From Bacteroidota bacterium (lineage in GTDB: Bacteria > Bacteroidota > Bacteroidia > Chitinophagales > Saprospiraceae): 64,000 bases of DNA. Each line of letters begins with the position of its first letter. The stretch's first letter is position 1. Below the pieces are notes generated by a model. It saw only the letters and a program-made list of their open reading frames with translations, made no database searches and was not told where the DNA came from. Positions 7,689 to 18,410 of the stretch are shown here, piece by piece. A program made the position numbers and the translations under genes. The stretch covers positions 244,312 through 308,311 of the forward strand of contig JAKOVW010000053.1 of assembly GCA_029781865.1 (NCBI GenBank). Reading direction: 5' to 3'.

Positions 7689-10505
7689 TTAAAACACATA
7701 ACTGAGACTTAAATTTGTTGCAGATCCATTGCTATAGATATACATTCTCCGGTCTGTTGACGCATTAAAAACCCCATCACTATTTACATCCTGATAATAG
7801 ATCAAATCATTGTGCAACAAATCACCAATAGTAAGTTTTACATTTATATTTTTGAATGTCTTTGCCACCTGCAAGTCAACTACTGTGCGGGGTGCTTCAT
7901 AAATATCCTGTCTCGTATTTCCATAATTGGCATCCACACCAACAAATGCAATGCGTCTTCCCACTCTATTGAGGCCGATATTGCAGGACCAGCCATTATC
8001 GGGGTTCTCATATTGCAATCTGGCATTTATAATATATGGAGACTGGCCCTGTAATGGTCTGTCTGACTTCGCCTGAGATCCTGCATTAAAATCCAGTTGC
8101 GATTTAATTAATGAAAGGTTGGAGTAAATAGCTAAATCTTGAAAGATATCCAGGCCTCTGATGAAATTCAATTTCTTTTTGAATTCAAATTCGACTCCAT
8201 AAATTTTTGCCGATTTTTCATTTTGAAAAGTAAACGTGGTAAATGGCTGCGTTATATCCAGACTCAATTCTATTGGATTTTGTATGGATTTATAAAATCC
8301 TCCAATTGAAATCAATTGACCACCTTGCGGATAAAACTCATATCGCAAATCGAAATTCTGAAGGTCAGCTATTTTCAAATCTTTATTTCCCCTGATTTCT
8401 GCATTTTTATCAAAAACATAAAAAGCAAATGGAGCCAGCTCTCTGAATTCAGGACGATTTACAGAAGAGAAATAACTTGCACGCAGATTGGTCTTTTCAT
8501 TTAAAGCATAGGTCAGATTGACGGACGGAAGCAGGGACATTTTCTTAATATGTGCTATTGATGTTTGGATTTTTTGGTTATCCACATTTAAATCAATATC
8601 CTCAAAACGCAATCCATAAATCGCTCTTAACTTATTGAAATAACTTTGGTCAACAGAACCATAAAAGGCATTTATCAGAGATTTGCCTTTATAAAAAGCA
8701 AGATCGTTGGACGTTTTTTCAATGAGGAATAATTTGTCAGCTCCGATATTTTTATTTCCTAAATCCACAGCAGGATCCAGAGTAAGTTCACCTGATGCAC
8801 CGCCATAAACAAAACTCCTTGATGAAAAATCCCGATAACGGCTCTGATAAAAATACCCGGCCTTTAATTCAGTTCTTATTTTAGAAGACCTGATTTGTCT
8901 GCTTAACTCGAATGTCCCACCATATAAATGCTCATCGAGATTTGAAACAAACCGGCCTGTGCTGCTATTAAAAAAATCACCCAAAGCAAGCTGATAACTG
9001 TCAAATTCCGGCAACTTGGTATAACTAACAATTCTATAATCCGGTACTTCGCGGTGAACATTGGAATAACTTAGAGAGGACTGAAGGACAAACAGACTAT
9101 CTCCGATTAATTGTTTCAATGATACTATGCCATTATAAAGACGGTTATAATTGATTAAATTGGCAGTATTCTGTATTAATAAATAATCACTAACATTGCC
9201 AAGTCCGCTGCGAACAATAGTATTGTTATCCGAATTGATATTTAAAAGATTATGGAAGTTGACCTGTGTTCCTGATCCAATATAGTTTATATTAAAAATA
9301 CCCCCGGTAGTAATGTTTCTCATAAATGATTTATCATTAAATGCTGAAACCTGTCCGGAACCATCAAAGGTATTTACAGTACTTTCCGAAATTTTGCGGG
9401 TATTGGTATAATTCAATGCCATAATGATTCCCAGTTTATTTGCATTGGAAAGCTGAATTGGAAATCCAATGGAATAAGCTAATCGGGTATTGGGTGACGC
9501 ACTTATTGTGCTGGAAGACCAATCATTATTAAATGTTTTTGAAATTCCAGCTAATCTGATTTTTTCATCATTAGTGGGAAAGGTAGAAGACAATTTCAAT
9601 GCTCCGTCCGCAAATACGGGTATCTTCCGTTGATCGCTAATAAAATTAAAATCTTCGCCACCGTATATTTTAGTTTGCTTAAAGTCATTGAATGTAGTGG
9701 TGGAATGGTATTGAGCGCCAATGGATATATTTTGAACAAGTTTATCCGGAACGGATTTGGTATTTATTTTTATTACCCCGCCTCCGAAATCACCACTCAG
9801 ATCAGCTGAGCCTGCCTTAATAATCATCAGATTATCGATAAGATTTGCCGGAACTACATCAAATGCAAATGCTTTGCGATCTGATTCAGTAGATGATAAC
9901 AATGCCCCATCCAGATAACCTGCATTATACCTGTCATTCATACCACGAATGATTGCAAATCTGCCTTCCTGAATTGAAGCTCCGGTAACCCGTTTGAGAA
10001 TATCTCCAACCGTTCTGTCCGGTGTCTTCCGGATTTCTGAAGCAGTAATTCCACTGGCAATAAATGCAGCTTTTTTCAATTCAATATTCATGAAAACATC
10101 AGTGGATCTCTCCACAGTAGCAGCTACAACAACTTCATTGAGAGCTGTTGCTTTAGCCTCTTCCATAGCAAATTCCACATGAACAATATCATTCGGTTTA
10201 GTTTCCACTTTAACCAGGCCCGGCTCATATCCGATATAGCGTATAGTAAGTGTGTAATTACCCGGCTCCACTTCCAATTTAAATTTACCTTCTATATCGG
10301 TTACAGCTCCCTTTGTAGTTCCTTCCAATTGAATGGTTGCACCAATTAATGCTTCACCATTTGTCTTGTCAATTATTTTACCGGAGATAATTCCCTCCTT
10401 AATTCCACCATTTTGTGCTAACGTGAAGGACGTGATCAGAGGAATAATCAGCACCAGAAATAATTTCATCCCGGAATTGAAATTTTTAAATTGTGAATTT
10501 TTCAT
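7689..10505 (-). CDS. TonB-dependent receptor with carboxypeptidase-regulatory-like N-terminal domain
   Basis: A 938-residue outer-membrane receptor. After a signal peptide ending near TSFTLAQ it has a CarboxypepD_reg-like beta sandwich (about 38-115, GKIIDKTNGEALIGATIQL), then a plug domain (about 140-250, with GDILKRVTGASIQ, FAIIRGMNDRYN and DFGGGVIKINTK), and a beta barrel to the end, closing with the terminal aromatic residue F expected for BAM substrates. Substrate unknown; the plug is of the type with an RGMNDRYN motif rather than the classic SusC type. A second start (M13, at 10469) gives a more compact signal peptide and would leave a longer leader behind the -7 box at 10527-10534, so it may be the true start. 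The next gene downstream encodes the duplicated T9SS protein. Confidence 0.92.
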   Translation of the reverse strand: MKNSQFKNFNSGMKLFLVLIIPLITSFTLAQNGGIKEGIISGKIIDKTNGEALIGATIQLEGTTKGAVTDIEGKFKLEVEPGNYTLTIRYIGYEPGLVKVETKPNDIVHVEFAMEEAKATALNEVVVAATVERSTDVFMNIELKKAAFIASGITASEIRKTPDRTVGDILKRVTGASIQEGRFAIIRGMNDRYNAGYLDGALLSSTESDRKAFAFDVVPANLIDNLMIIKAGSADLSGDFGGGVIKINTKSVPDKLVQNISIGAQYHSTTTFNDFKQTKIYGGEDFNFISDQRKIPVFADGALKLSSTFPTNDEKIRLAGISKTFNNDWSSSTISASPNTRLAYSIGFPIQLSNANKLGIIMALNYTNTRKISESTVNTFDGSGQVSAFNDKSFMRNITTGGIFNINYIGSGTQVNFHNLLNINSDNNTIVRSGLGNVSDYLLIQNTANLINYNRLYNGIVSLKQLIGDSLFVLQSSLSYSNVHREVPDYRIVSYTKLPEFDSYQLALGDFFNSSTGRFVSNLDEHLYGGTFELSRQIRSSKIRTELKAGYFYQSRYRDFSSRSFVYGGASGELTLDPAVDLGNKNIGADKLFLIEKTSNDLAFYKGKSLINAFYGSVDQSYFNKLRAIYGLRFEDIDLNVDNQKIQTSIAHIKKMSLLPSVNLTYALNEKTNLRASYFSSVNRPEFRELAPFAFYVFDKNAEIRGNKDLKIADLQNFDLRYEFYPQGGQLISIGGFYKSIQNPIELSLDITQPFTTFTFQNEKSAKIYGVEFEFKKKLNFIRGLDIFQDLAIYSNLSLIKSQLDFNAGSQAKSDRPLQGQSPYIINARLQYENPDNGWSCNIGLNRVGRRIAFVGVDANYGNTRQDIYEAPRTVVDLQVAKTFKNINVKLTIGDLLHNDLIYYQDVNSDGVFNASTDRRMYIYSNGSATNLSLSYVF

Positions 10506-10526
10506 TTGCGTTTAATATTTACAGTG

Positions 10527-10534
10527 CAAAATTA
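10527..10534 (-). promoter_or_regulatory. Putative -7 box (TAATTTTG) for the TonB receptor
   Basis: Exact match to the Bacteroidota -7 consensus TAnnTTTG on the minus strand, 22 bp upstream of the annotated start. No clear -33 TTTG at the usual spacing. Confidence 0.45.
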
Positions 10535-11511
10535 CCGCTTTGCCAAGCCACCTGCTTTAAGCCAATTTTATGTTACTGTTAAGGAATTGTATTGAATATA
10601 AAAAGTATCCGGGCGAAATCAGACTGCGTCATCAAACGCAACTATCCCTCGCAAAGAATGGAACTGATGTTTTTGATTCAGAAATTCGACAAGCAATATC
10701 CTCGTATTACCCGTAAATAGTGGCTTTGATGGTTTTATCCTTTGGGCGATAATATCAAATTACTCCATTTGCAAAGGACCATATTCAAATGAAAAGCCCG
10801 GAAAACATGAAATGTCTCTTGGTTTACAAATTTTTAATACTCGGATAACATTGGCTTAATATTGAACTTGAATAAATGCACTTAATGCACTCGAATAAAT
10901 TCATCCAAAACACGATCAAAATAAATGCAGCTACCTGTGTGAACAAGTAGCTGCTGTAAAAAAGTGTATAAATGATTTTTTGGAAAAATATCCGAGGGTA
11001 AACTCTTAACCTGCTTCAGAATTTCAATTCAGGAATTTAATTTAAATTTCTTCGATAGAATTAAGTCACAAAATTAGATTGTATATCATCGCTCTTCACA
11101 TTTAAATTATTATCTTAACTTGAATTAATTGTATGTTTTGTGTAAAGCTCAGGTTAAAAGGAGCAAAGGCGAATTTCTTAATAAAACCTATTATAAAAAT
11201 AAAGATCAAACAGATTCTTCTATGATGTTCAGTATGACAAATTCATTTTAGCAAAAGATGAATTAAAAATGAGGCCGGGTAGTATTTTTCTTTAAATAAT
11301 TACTGCGAAAATAAATCGTAATTTTTATTGATGCCATTGTAAGTGTAGATATTTAATTGCACTATTTATTTGGCCGAATAGAACAAAGTTTACTTACGTT
11401 ATTCAATATCATACTGCTTCAGCCTGACTTGAATATAACTGAAGCAATTAAAAGCCCTGAATTTCTTATGATGCTCTACAATCACGATATGCAGGCATTC
11501 CTAAAATTGAT
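10535..11511. other. Long divergent intergenic region, no convincing gene
   Basis: About 1 kb between two divergently transcribed genes. It contains a 12-base-loop hairpin at 10927-10954 and short open frames only: a 48-codon ATG frame on plus (10570-10716), and an overlapping frame on minus without a start codon. Codon content is not persuasive. No transposon end or tRNA was recognised. Confidence 0.5.
10927..10954 (-). terminator. Hairpin, possible weak terminator
   Basis: Perfect 8-bp stem GCAGCTAC / GTAGCTGC with a 12-base loop. Read on minus it is followed by a T-rich tail (ATTTATTTTG). No gene ends nearby, so the role is unclear. Confidence 0.3.
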
Positions 11512-11519
11512 TATATTTG
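11512..11519 (+). promoter_or_regulatory. Putative -7 box (TATATTTG) for the 1870-residue surface protein
   Basis: Exact TAnnTTTG match 40 bp upstream of the ATG at 11560. This distance would give a leader of about 35 bases. No good -33 element was seen. Confidence 0.45.
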
Positions 11520-11559
11520 TCAAGAGATATTAACATTAATCCCATAAAATATCCCCCGG

Positions 11560-14500
11560 ATGAAGCACTACCTTTGTCTTAGAATATCCCATTGCCTATT
11601 TCTGACCCGGCTGTTTATTCAGTTGATGGTAGTATTTAATGCCATTCCACAGGTTTCCTGTCAAAATTTGGGTTTAACTATCATCGATCCTGCTCAAGCC
11701 ACATTATGTCATCCCGCTCAAACCGGACTTATTATTACAAACCGCACAGCGAATGATCTGATCAATCTGAATTTAAAATTGAATTTGCCATTTGGAGTCG
11801 ATTACATTCCCGGAAGCAATACCGGAGCCACTGAAAGTAATATATCACAACTCAATTCCCCTGAATTTACCATTTCCAGTTTGCGAAAAAATGATTCCAT
11901 TAAAATCAATGTGCACATATTGGCAAGTTGCAGTTTGTTTCATCAAATGGATTCCACTTACACATTCATCAATAAATGGCTTGTGCAATCCAATAACGGT
12001 TTAGACTCCGTAAGTTCCAAACAACCATATCCCATTGAAACTCCTTTTCTAAAAATCGATGATGTCAACAACCTGAATGTATTAACAGGATCAACGCTGC
12101 AAAGAACTATAACCATTACCAATACGCGATTAGGCTCGCTCAAGGACTTTATTTATGAAGACCGGCATGATAGCCTGTCTATAGGATCTTCATCCGGACA
12201 ATTACTAACCCAAACGGAGAAATTATTGCGACTTGGATTCCATTCTTCAGACTTTCTGAAAATTGGCAATCGGGATAGTTTTTTTGACAGAGATGAATCC
12301 ATAATGATCATTGAAGACATTCAGGATAAAGACTGCAAACTAAAACGGGTTCGATCCTCATTTCTTGCCTACTGGGGTTGTAATATGGATACCTGCCAGG
12401 TTTATGAGGCAACGGCTGAAATAAATTTTTATCAAAACAATGAACGAGCATTACTTAAATTTCCTGCTGAACGAAATTTTCCAACATGTATTTGCAGTGC
12501 CGAAGGGACGCCCCAATGCCTGATTATTGAAAATACAGGCGCACGTGCAGCAGAGAATATCGTAATTACTTTAAAGGCTACAGACATTCTGAATATGAAT
12601 CCTTTCGGATTCGTCAGAGGAAGTGTCATTGCGACCGGAGCAGCAGCAATCATCGATACAGCGTACTTGTACCAGGTTAATGTTTCGACATGTCAGACCA
12701 ATCAATTATTTGCCTATTGTGTAATTACACTAAGTGAGTTGGCACCGGGTGCAGAAGTTAAATTAAGATTTAATTATTCGACCTGCCTGGAATGCACTCC
12801 TCCAACGGACAGCCTGTACTGGTTTTACAGTTATTCCTATAATTCCAAATGCGTACCAAATATTACATACAGTAGTGCTAAAGACACACGGGTCACCATG
12901 GAAAATCCGGGCAATCAACTTTACGTCAAAAATGTTATTAAAGATGCCACAAATGGAATTCTGGAAGAAGGTAAGATATATACCGTTCAGAATTTGATTA
13001 AATTTCAAAAGAAAATTACGAATCAATATCTGCATATTCAGTACCGGATACCCTGCCCATTACGCCTGGTGGATACCACATTTTTGCTCGGAGGAAAGGC
13101 ACCCATTGAAAAGTCTATTGAAGAGTTTGATTCGACCATCCTTGTAAACCTGGAGTATGCACCGCCATTTAACGATTCCATTGTCGCCGAGTACCGGTTG
13201 TTGGTAGATTGCAACTTTCTATGCAAAATAAATATCAGCAAAGCCTCAAATACATTGTTTTATTCAACTTGCCCGCGCACCGAATTATTACTGGCAAGTC
13301 TTGCCGGCGAAATTTGTATTGATATTAAATTGAGTTGTCCTAACCGCGAATATGAATGCGGCCCATGCCCACGCAGCATGACTACATTTGAATTACACTG
13401 TTCACATATACCCTCTCGTCGCGATAGCGTATATTCCTATCTCACCGGATTTGCAAAAGCATACCGGCAAAATTATGGTGGTTCAGATCCTGAAAATGAC
13501 AGGTTGCTCAATTCCGGAATTTTAGATACAGGTATTACCGATCGGAAAAAACTGATAACCGGAGATACACTGATCAATGAATTCAGAACAGCCGTCCTGA
13601 TTGATGACAACCGTTATTATTATGATTCCATTCTTTTGATGATTTCTACAACCCCGGAATTGACCTTTGATACGGTTTATTCAGAAATCCAGATTAAAGA
13701 TGTGAGCACGGACAGTATCTATCAGTGCATATATCCCCTGGCTCCAAAATTGAAAACCCCAAATGCGGTAATCAATTGCGATTACACTGTGATTACCCGG
13801 TCCGGATTCGGCAACGGATATACAGTACCTTTAACACCTGAGCTTTTGAATTTGTATGGAGCCCATCTTCCTGCTGATTTCAAATTTGAAGCCGGCGACA
13901 GCATTAATGCAAAAGTCATATGCAGAATTAGCAGTTATGTGAATAACCGGATTGTGCCCGTAGTGCTTACGTACAGGGCCTTTTTCATCGACCGTGCACA
14001 TATTCTGCCGGATCCCTTTTCCTGCATGGCTTACAAGGACACCATATTATTCTCAACACAAGGACTTTCCTATAATCAGGACCATGATACTCTGTTTATT
14101 TGTAAATCCAGTTTCGAATTATCGCATGCCATCATACGGGGAACTACTTCCCTGGAAAATTTTTTTAACCGTGAAATCAGGAACATTTATTCATTGGATT
14201 CCATTCGCATAGATATACCGGGAAATACATTTGTAATCGTCGACAGCTTTAAGATTAATTATTTATATCAGAAGGGTACATCTACCTATTTAGTCAAATC
14301 TCAAACCTACCCTGCCAGAATCAGAAACAATAAGTGGGAAATTGATCCATTGTTACTTCAGGATAATAAATACGATGAATCGTATACCATTGAAATTAAT
14401 TCTTACGCACACCTCAGCGATTGCGCGAGATTCAATGATTCGAAGAACACTGTTTTTTCTGTGTATTATGTCAATGCAAATAACAACAATGTCTTTTACG

Positions 14501-17172
14501 ATATCAATGATCCGAATAAAATCATAACCAATATAATCTATTCTACAGCAAATTCACTTATCCTGTTCAATGGAAATGATCATATCCGGGATTCATCCAA
14601 TATCATTTTCAATTCTTCCGGTCATATCAACTGGGCAACGCTTATTTCCGGATTAAATATTCCCGGAGGTTTTGAATTTGAAATCAAATCCAGCAGTAAT
14701 CGCTTGTCTAAGATTAAAATTCACACCTTTCCGGTAACTGAAGTTACACAAACTGACTCGACTCATTTTTTCTTAAGAAACTTTGACCTCAATCAAAACT
14801 ATCAGATTTTTTTCTCGGCGGATCAGGCTTTTTGCGGAACAGATACCATTCAAATCATTAGCCGCTGGTTATGTGTCAGCGATTCAAATACCATCAGGGA
14901 TGAATGCAATCTCGATACCATAACCCGATATGTCCGTTCCATTAATCCGGAATTGGAAATGAGTCTGAACCAGGAAGTAAAAGAATCTATACTCTGTGAC
15001 ACACTTCCTGAAATTGTGCTTGAAATTTACAATGCAGATAAAGGAGTTGCCTGTGATGTCTACCTGGATATTTATATACCACCAGGCACGGATACTGTAC
15101 CTATGAGTCTGCTGTATAGTTATCCAAAAGGTAGTGCCTACCAACTTCTACCCAAGCCCATTGTGTTGGGTGCTAACCGGTATCGGTGGGTATTTGCTGA
15201 TTTTATTCCATCGATTCGTCAAAACTGTTTAAAAGGAGTTGAGGAAGCGCCATTTAATAGTATCAACCTCAAATTGAAACTCATTACCGGTTGCGATGCC
15301 CTTGTTAACAGTTATCCTCAATTTTTCACATCCGGTAAAAATAGTTGTGGAGATCTCACCAACTCTATTGAGAAAACGGGTAAGCTGATTCAAATAAAAG
15401 GATTGTCCACACCCGGTGCATTTACGCTTAAATTACAAAATCCCGATATTCATGATTGCGCAGAAGAAACAACTTTAAAGATATCCATCACCAAAAACAC
15501 CGCGAGTTTGGTAAATGACAGCCTTATAATTAATTTACCCGGTGGATTACATTTCAAACCAAACTCCGTCTTTAATATAAAAAATATGCCATTCGGCAAT
15601 CCAGTTATCCGCAACGAATCCGGAAATGAAATTTTATCATTTGATTTGAAAGATAACTTATCCCTGCAGGACAGTATCATCTTTACGATTCAGGTTATTG
15701 GGCTAAAGAATATACGTTGCTCCGAACAATTGATCAGTGCATTCACGTACACCAGAACCAAAACACGCTGTTCTGCTACTCAAGCGGATTGTGATGTACT
15801 TATACAATCCGGAACCGGCACTCTCCCGATTGACCAAAAAACAACTTCATTTACTCTGGATTCATTCCATTTGTCCAAAAATGCCGATTCGCTAAACTAT
15901 GATTTGAACTTCAGATTCATGTTACACGATAAATCATTGATGCAAGATTCTGTGATCTGTGTTGGTTTATACGAGGATATAAATAAAAACAACAAACTGG
16001 ATTCAAACGACCCTTTAATTGATACTTTTTGCATTCTTACCAACCCGTTTAAACCTGACAGCTCATATCTGTATTTCCAAAAACTGGATCATTCTCTAAT
16101 TAAATCATGCGCTTACCTCCTAACCACTCTCAATAAATACTGTGTCTGCCATTTAGATACCATACCGTTTAATCTAAACAGGATAAAAAGCTTTTCGTTT
16201 GATACGACCATTTGTGAGGGTGCAAGTGCTTCTATCGGAATAACAACAGATCCATCCAAAAAATATCACTGGACCAAAGGCAATGTGCCCTGTGATACAT
16301 GCAGTAAAATCGATATTCAGTATAATATGGATATCGACAGTAATGCGATTTATCATTACAGCCTTTCAGAAACTGACTTGCAGGGATGCGATGCGAAATA
16401 CGATTATCAGGTGACTGTACTACCCAATCCAAACGGGAAAGATTCACTGATTGAAACCTGTCCGGGTATATTGGTTACCATTAATGCCGGAACCAGAATA
16501 AAATATCAATGGAATGGAGATTCAATTTCAGATCCCCTGAAGTATCAGCAACAATTTGTCAACGACAAAGACAGAGTTATTTTTCTTTCATTTAAAGATA
16601 AAAATAATTGCCCATCACAAGACACCTTCTTCATCCATCCTTTGATCGATACCACAATGATCAAATTTTCAGGAGACACCTTGAAGCGAGTAAATCCAGG
16701 TGACACGGTTGTATATTGTATCATAGGAGGTAAATTATTTCGTTGGGAGCCTTCTAATTTGTTTAATTGCAGTGACTGTCCTTGCGTGATCATCAAACCC
16801 GAACAAGATACCAGCTACCTGGTAACCGTAAACGATAGTTTCAATTGCCCTCATCTATTCCGGTTCAGAGTGATTTTATTACCCCCGGTTTGTGATGAAT
16901 CAAACATCTTTCTGCCCAATGCTTTTTCTCCCAACCAGGATAATCACAACGATACACTGAAAGTTCGTGGAAATTCAATCAATAAAATGCATCTTGGCAT
17001 TTACAGTCGTTGGGGTGAAAAAGTATTTGAATCATTTGACCCCAGGGATGGCTGGGACGGTACGTTTAAAGGTAAACTTCTTGGCCCTGATGTTTTCGGA
17101 TACTTTCTCGAAGTAGAATGTATTGGTGGAAAAAAATACTTTAAAAAAGGAAATATCAGTTTACTAAAGTAA
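11560..17172 (+). CDS. Giant T9SS type B (gliding-motility-associated C-terminal) surface protein
   Basis: A 1870-residue protein with a signal peptide (hydrophobic core LTRLFIQLMVVFNAI, cleavage near SCQ) and a C-terminal domain from about residue 1785 with the hallmarks of the T9SS type B / CHU_C signal: FLPNAFSPNQD.HND.L, then IYSRWGEKVFES, DGWDGTFKGK and a final GNISLLK. The region between is made of many cysteine-containing beta-rich modules resembling DUF11-type and PKD-like repeats (pairs such as DTCSK and CSDCPC near the end), but I could not name them individually. In this family such proteins are exported and anchored to the cell surface, serving adhesion, gliding or matrix roles. 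It has its own predicted promoter and is followed 58 bp later by a convergent gene, so it is probably monocistronic. Confidence 0.88.
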   Translation: MKHYLCLRISHCLFLTRLFIQLMVVFNAIPQVSCQNLGLTIIDPAQATLCHPAQTGLIITNRTANDLINLNLKLNLPFGVDYIPGSNTGATESNISQLNSPEFTISSLRKNDSIKINVHILASCSLFHQMDSTYTFINKWLVQSNNGLDSVSSKQPYPIETPFLKIDDVNNLNVLTGSTLQRTITITNTRLGSLKDFIYEDRHDSLSIGSSSGQLLTQTEKLLRLGFHSSDFLKIGNRDSFFDRDESIMIIEDIQDKDCKLKRVRSSFLAYWGCNMDTCQVYEATAEINFYQNNERALLKFPAERNFPTCICSAEGTPQCLIIENTGARAAENIVITLKATDILNMNPFGFVRGSVIATGAAAIIDTAYLYQVNVSTCQTNQLFAYCVITLSELAPGAEVKLRFNYSTCLECTPPTDSLYWFYSYSYNSKCVPNITYSSAKDTRVTMENPGNQLYVKNVIKDATNGILEEGKIYTVQNLIKFQKKITNQYLHIQYRIPCPLRLVDTTFLLGGKAPIEKSIEEFDSTILVNLEYAPPFNDSIVAEYRLLVDCNFLCKINISKASNTLFYSTCPRTELLLASLAGEICIDIKLSCPNREYECGPCPRSMTTFELHCSHIPSRRDSVYSYLTGFAKAYRQNYGGSDPENDRLLNSGILDTGITDRKKLITGDTLINEFRTAVLIDDNRYYYDSILLMISTTPELTFDTVYSEIQIKDVSTDSIYQCIYPLAPKLKTPNAVINCDYTVITRSGFGNGYTVPLTPELLNLYGAHLPADFKFEAGDSINAKVICRISSYVNNRIVPVVLTYRAFFIDRAHILPDPFSCMAYKDTILFSTQGLSYNQDHDTLFICKSSFELSHAIIRGTTSLENFFNREIRNIYSLDSIRIDIPGNTFVIVDSFKINYLYQKGTSTYLVKSQTYPARIRNNKWEIDPLLLQDNKYDESYTIEINSYAHLSDCARFNDSKNTVFSVYYVNANNNNVFYDINDPNKIITNIIYSTANSLILFNGNDHIRDSSNIIFNSSGHINWATLISGLNIPGGFEFEIKSSSNRLSKIKIHTFPVTEVTQTDSTHFFLRNFDLNQNYQIFFSADQAFCGTDTIQIISRWLCVSDSNTIRDECNLDTITRYVRSINPELEMSLNQEVKESILCDTLPEIVLEIYNADKGVACDVYLDIYIPPGTDTVPMSLLYSYPKGSAYQLLPKPIVLGANRYRWVFADFIPSIRQNCLKGVEEAPFNSINLKLKLITGCDALVNSYPQFFTSGKNSCGDLTNSIEKTGKLIQIKGLSTPGAFTLKLQNPDIHDCAEETTLKISITKNTASLVNDSLIINLPGGLHFKPNSVFNIKNMPFGNPVIRNESGNEILSFDLKDNLSLQDSIIFTIQVIGLKNIRCSEQLISAFTYTRTKTRCSATQADCDVLIQSGTGTLPIDQKTTSFTLDSFHLSKNADSLNYDLNFRFMLHDKSLMQDSVICVGLYEDINKNNKLDSNDPLIDTFCILTNPFKPDSSYLYFQKLDHSLIKSCAYLLTTLNKYCVCHLDTIPFNLNRIKSFSFDTTICEGASASIGITTDPSKKYHWTKGNVPCDTCSKIDIQYNMDIDSNAIYHYSLSETDLQGCDAKYDYQVTVLPNPNGKDSLIETCPGILVTINAGTRIKYQWNGDSISDPLKYQQQFVNDKDRVIFLSFKDKNNCPSQDTFFIHPLIDTTMIKFSGDTLKRVNPGDTVVYCIIGGKLFRWEPSNLFNCSDCPCVIIKPEQDTSYLVTVNDSFNCPHLFRFRVILLPPVCDESNIFLPNAFSPNQDNHNDTLKVRGNSINKMHLGIYSRWGEKVFESFDPRDGWDGTFKGKLLGPDVFGYFLEVECIGGKKYFKKGNISLLK

Positions 17173-17230
17173 GCTCAAAATAACTTGATTAGAGCTATAA
17201 GAAGAATTGATTTAATTCTACAAACCTTTC

Positions 17231-18256
17231 TTACATGAGCTTCCCTGTTTTTAACCAGGAAATCAATCCGGGAAAATAATGCTCCTGATCATCCCACATA
17301 CACATATGACTTCCTTTGGGACATAACAAAAAACTACCGTTCTTTACCTGGGTAGAAACCCATTTCATATGATCGGGATCCATAGTGTCATAGCTGGCAC
17401 CAATCACAAGTGTGGGCACTGTAATTTTTGGAAGATCATTTCCTCTTTCCCATTTTTCAAGATTGCCGGAAATGCCAAATTCACTGGGACCCTGCATCAT
17501 TGTGTAGATGGTGTTATTCAATTTGGCAAATGTTCGGTTCACTGCGTCAGGCCATTGCTCTGCAGGCATTCTTAAAATATGCTGACAATAATAATTGGGA
17601 ATCAGTAATTCCATGTATCTGGGATTTGAAAAGTCTCCCTTTTTTTCCAACATCCGGATTTCATTTAATGCATTTGCATCCATTTGTTTGGATAATACTT
17701 TTTCAGCATAAGCTGCGTAAGCTGAAGCGCTCATCATCATATCGGAAATAATCAGCCCTTTCAGATGCTCCTGATACTTAAACGCATATTCTGCAGCAAG
17801 AATACCGCCCCAGGAATGTCCCAATAAATAGAAATTATCTTTATCCAGATGTAATGCTTTTCTCACGTCCTCAACTTCTTCAACAAATCTTGGCAATACC
17901 CATAGACTGCTATCCTTTGGCTGATCCGAATACGCCGATCCCAATTGATCATAATAATAAAACTCTATCCCTTCCTTAGGCAGAAAGCTTTCAAAACTTT
18001 CAAAATATTCATGGGTGCATCCGGGTCCGCCATGAAGCAACAACACTTTGATTTTAGGATTATTCCCTATTCGTTTTGTCCAGACTTTGTATTTCCCGTT
18101 CATGATAGTAATCAGTTTCACTCCACCGGATTTAACACCTTCTTCATCAAATGAATTATATGCGCAAGGTTGGGCTTGTGCCGACTGGTCAACAGGTTTG
18201 TTGGTTTGACAAGATTGAGTCAATAATAGGAGAAATAAATAAGTTAGCTTTTTCAT
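17231..18256 (-). CDS. Alpha/beta-hydrolase lipoprotein of the proline iminopeptidase family
   Basis: 341 residues. The N-terminus is a lipoprotein-like signal (LFLLLLTQSC, C16), a relaxed lipobox common in this phylum, so it probably sits in an envelope membrane. The hydrolase core shows the family's oxyanion motif H75-GGPG79, the YYDQLGSAYSDQP loop (101-113) and the nucleophile elbow G146-H-S-W-G-G, making Ser148 the nucleophile; Asp290 (GASYD) and His317 (GSHMC) complete the likely triad. The HGGPG plus DQxGxxxSD combination is characteristic of proline iminopeptidase and related tricorn-associated peptidases that release N-terminal proline; substrate specificity cannot be settled from sequence. 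It is convergent with the large surface-protein gene upstream of it on the map and has no operon partner. Confidence 0.88.
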   Translation of the reverse strand: MKKLTYLFLLLLTQSCQTNKPVDQSAQAQPCAYNSFDEEGVKSGGVKLITIMNGKYKVWTKRIGNNPKIKVLLLHGGPGCTHEYFESFESFLPKEGIEFYYYDQLGSAYSDQPKDSSLWVLPRFVEEVEDVRKALHLDKDNFYLLGHSWGGILAAEYAFKYQEHLKGLIISDMMMSASAYAAYAEKVLSKQMDANALNEIRMLEKKGDFSNPRYMELLIPNYYCQHILRMPAEQWPDAVNRTFAKLNNTIYTMMQGPSEFGISGNLEKWERGNDLPKITVPTLVIGASYDTMDPDHMKWVSTQVKNGSFLLCPKGSHMCMWDDQEHYFPGLISWLKTGKLM

Positions 18257-18410
18257 ATGTTTAAAGTAAGTTTGAAAATTGGATTAATTTGAAATTCAGG
18301 TTCTGAACACTCCTTAATTATATTTTCTGATTGATGTATCAGACAAAGAGAATGATACGAAGTTAGCAGATTAATTCCTATTGGATTATTAATATTCATC
18401 TTTGCAAGAT

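Noticed and set aside
17172..17231. Short AGAATT/AATTCT inverted repeat as terminator between convergent genes
   Set aside because: The stem is only six A/T-rich pairs and has no clear T run.
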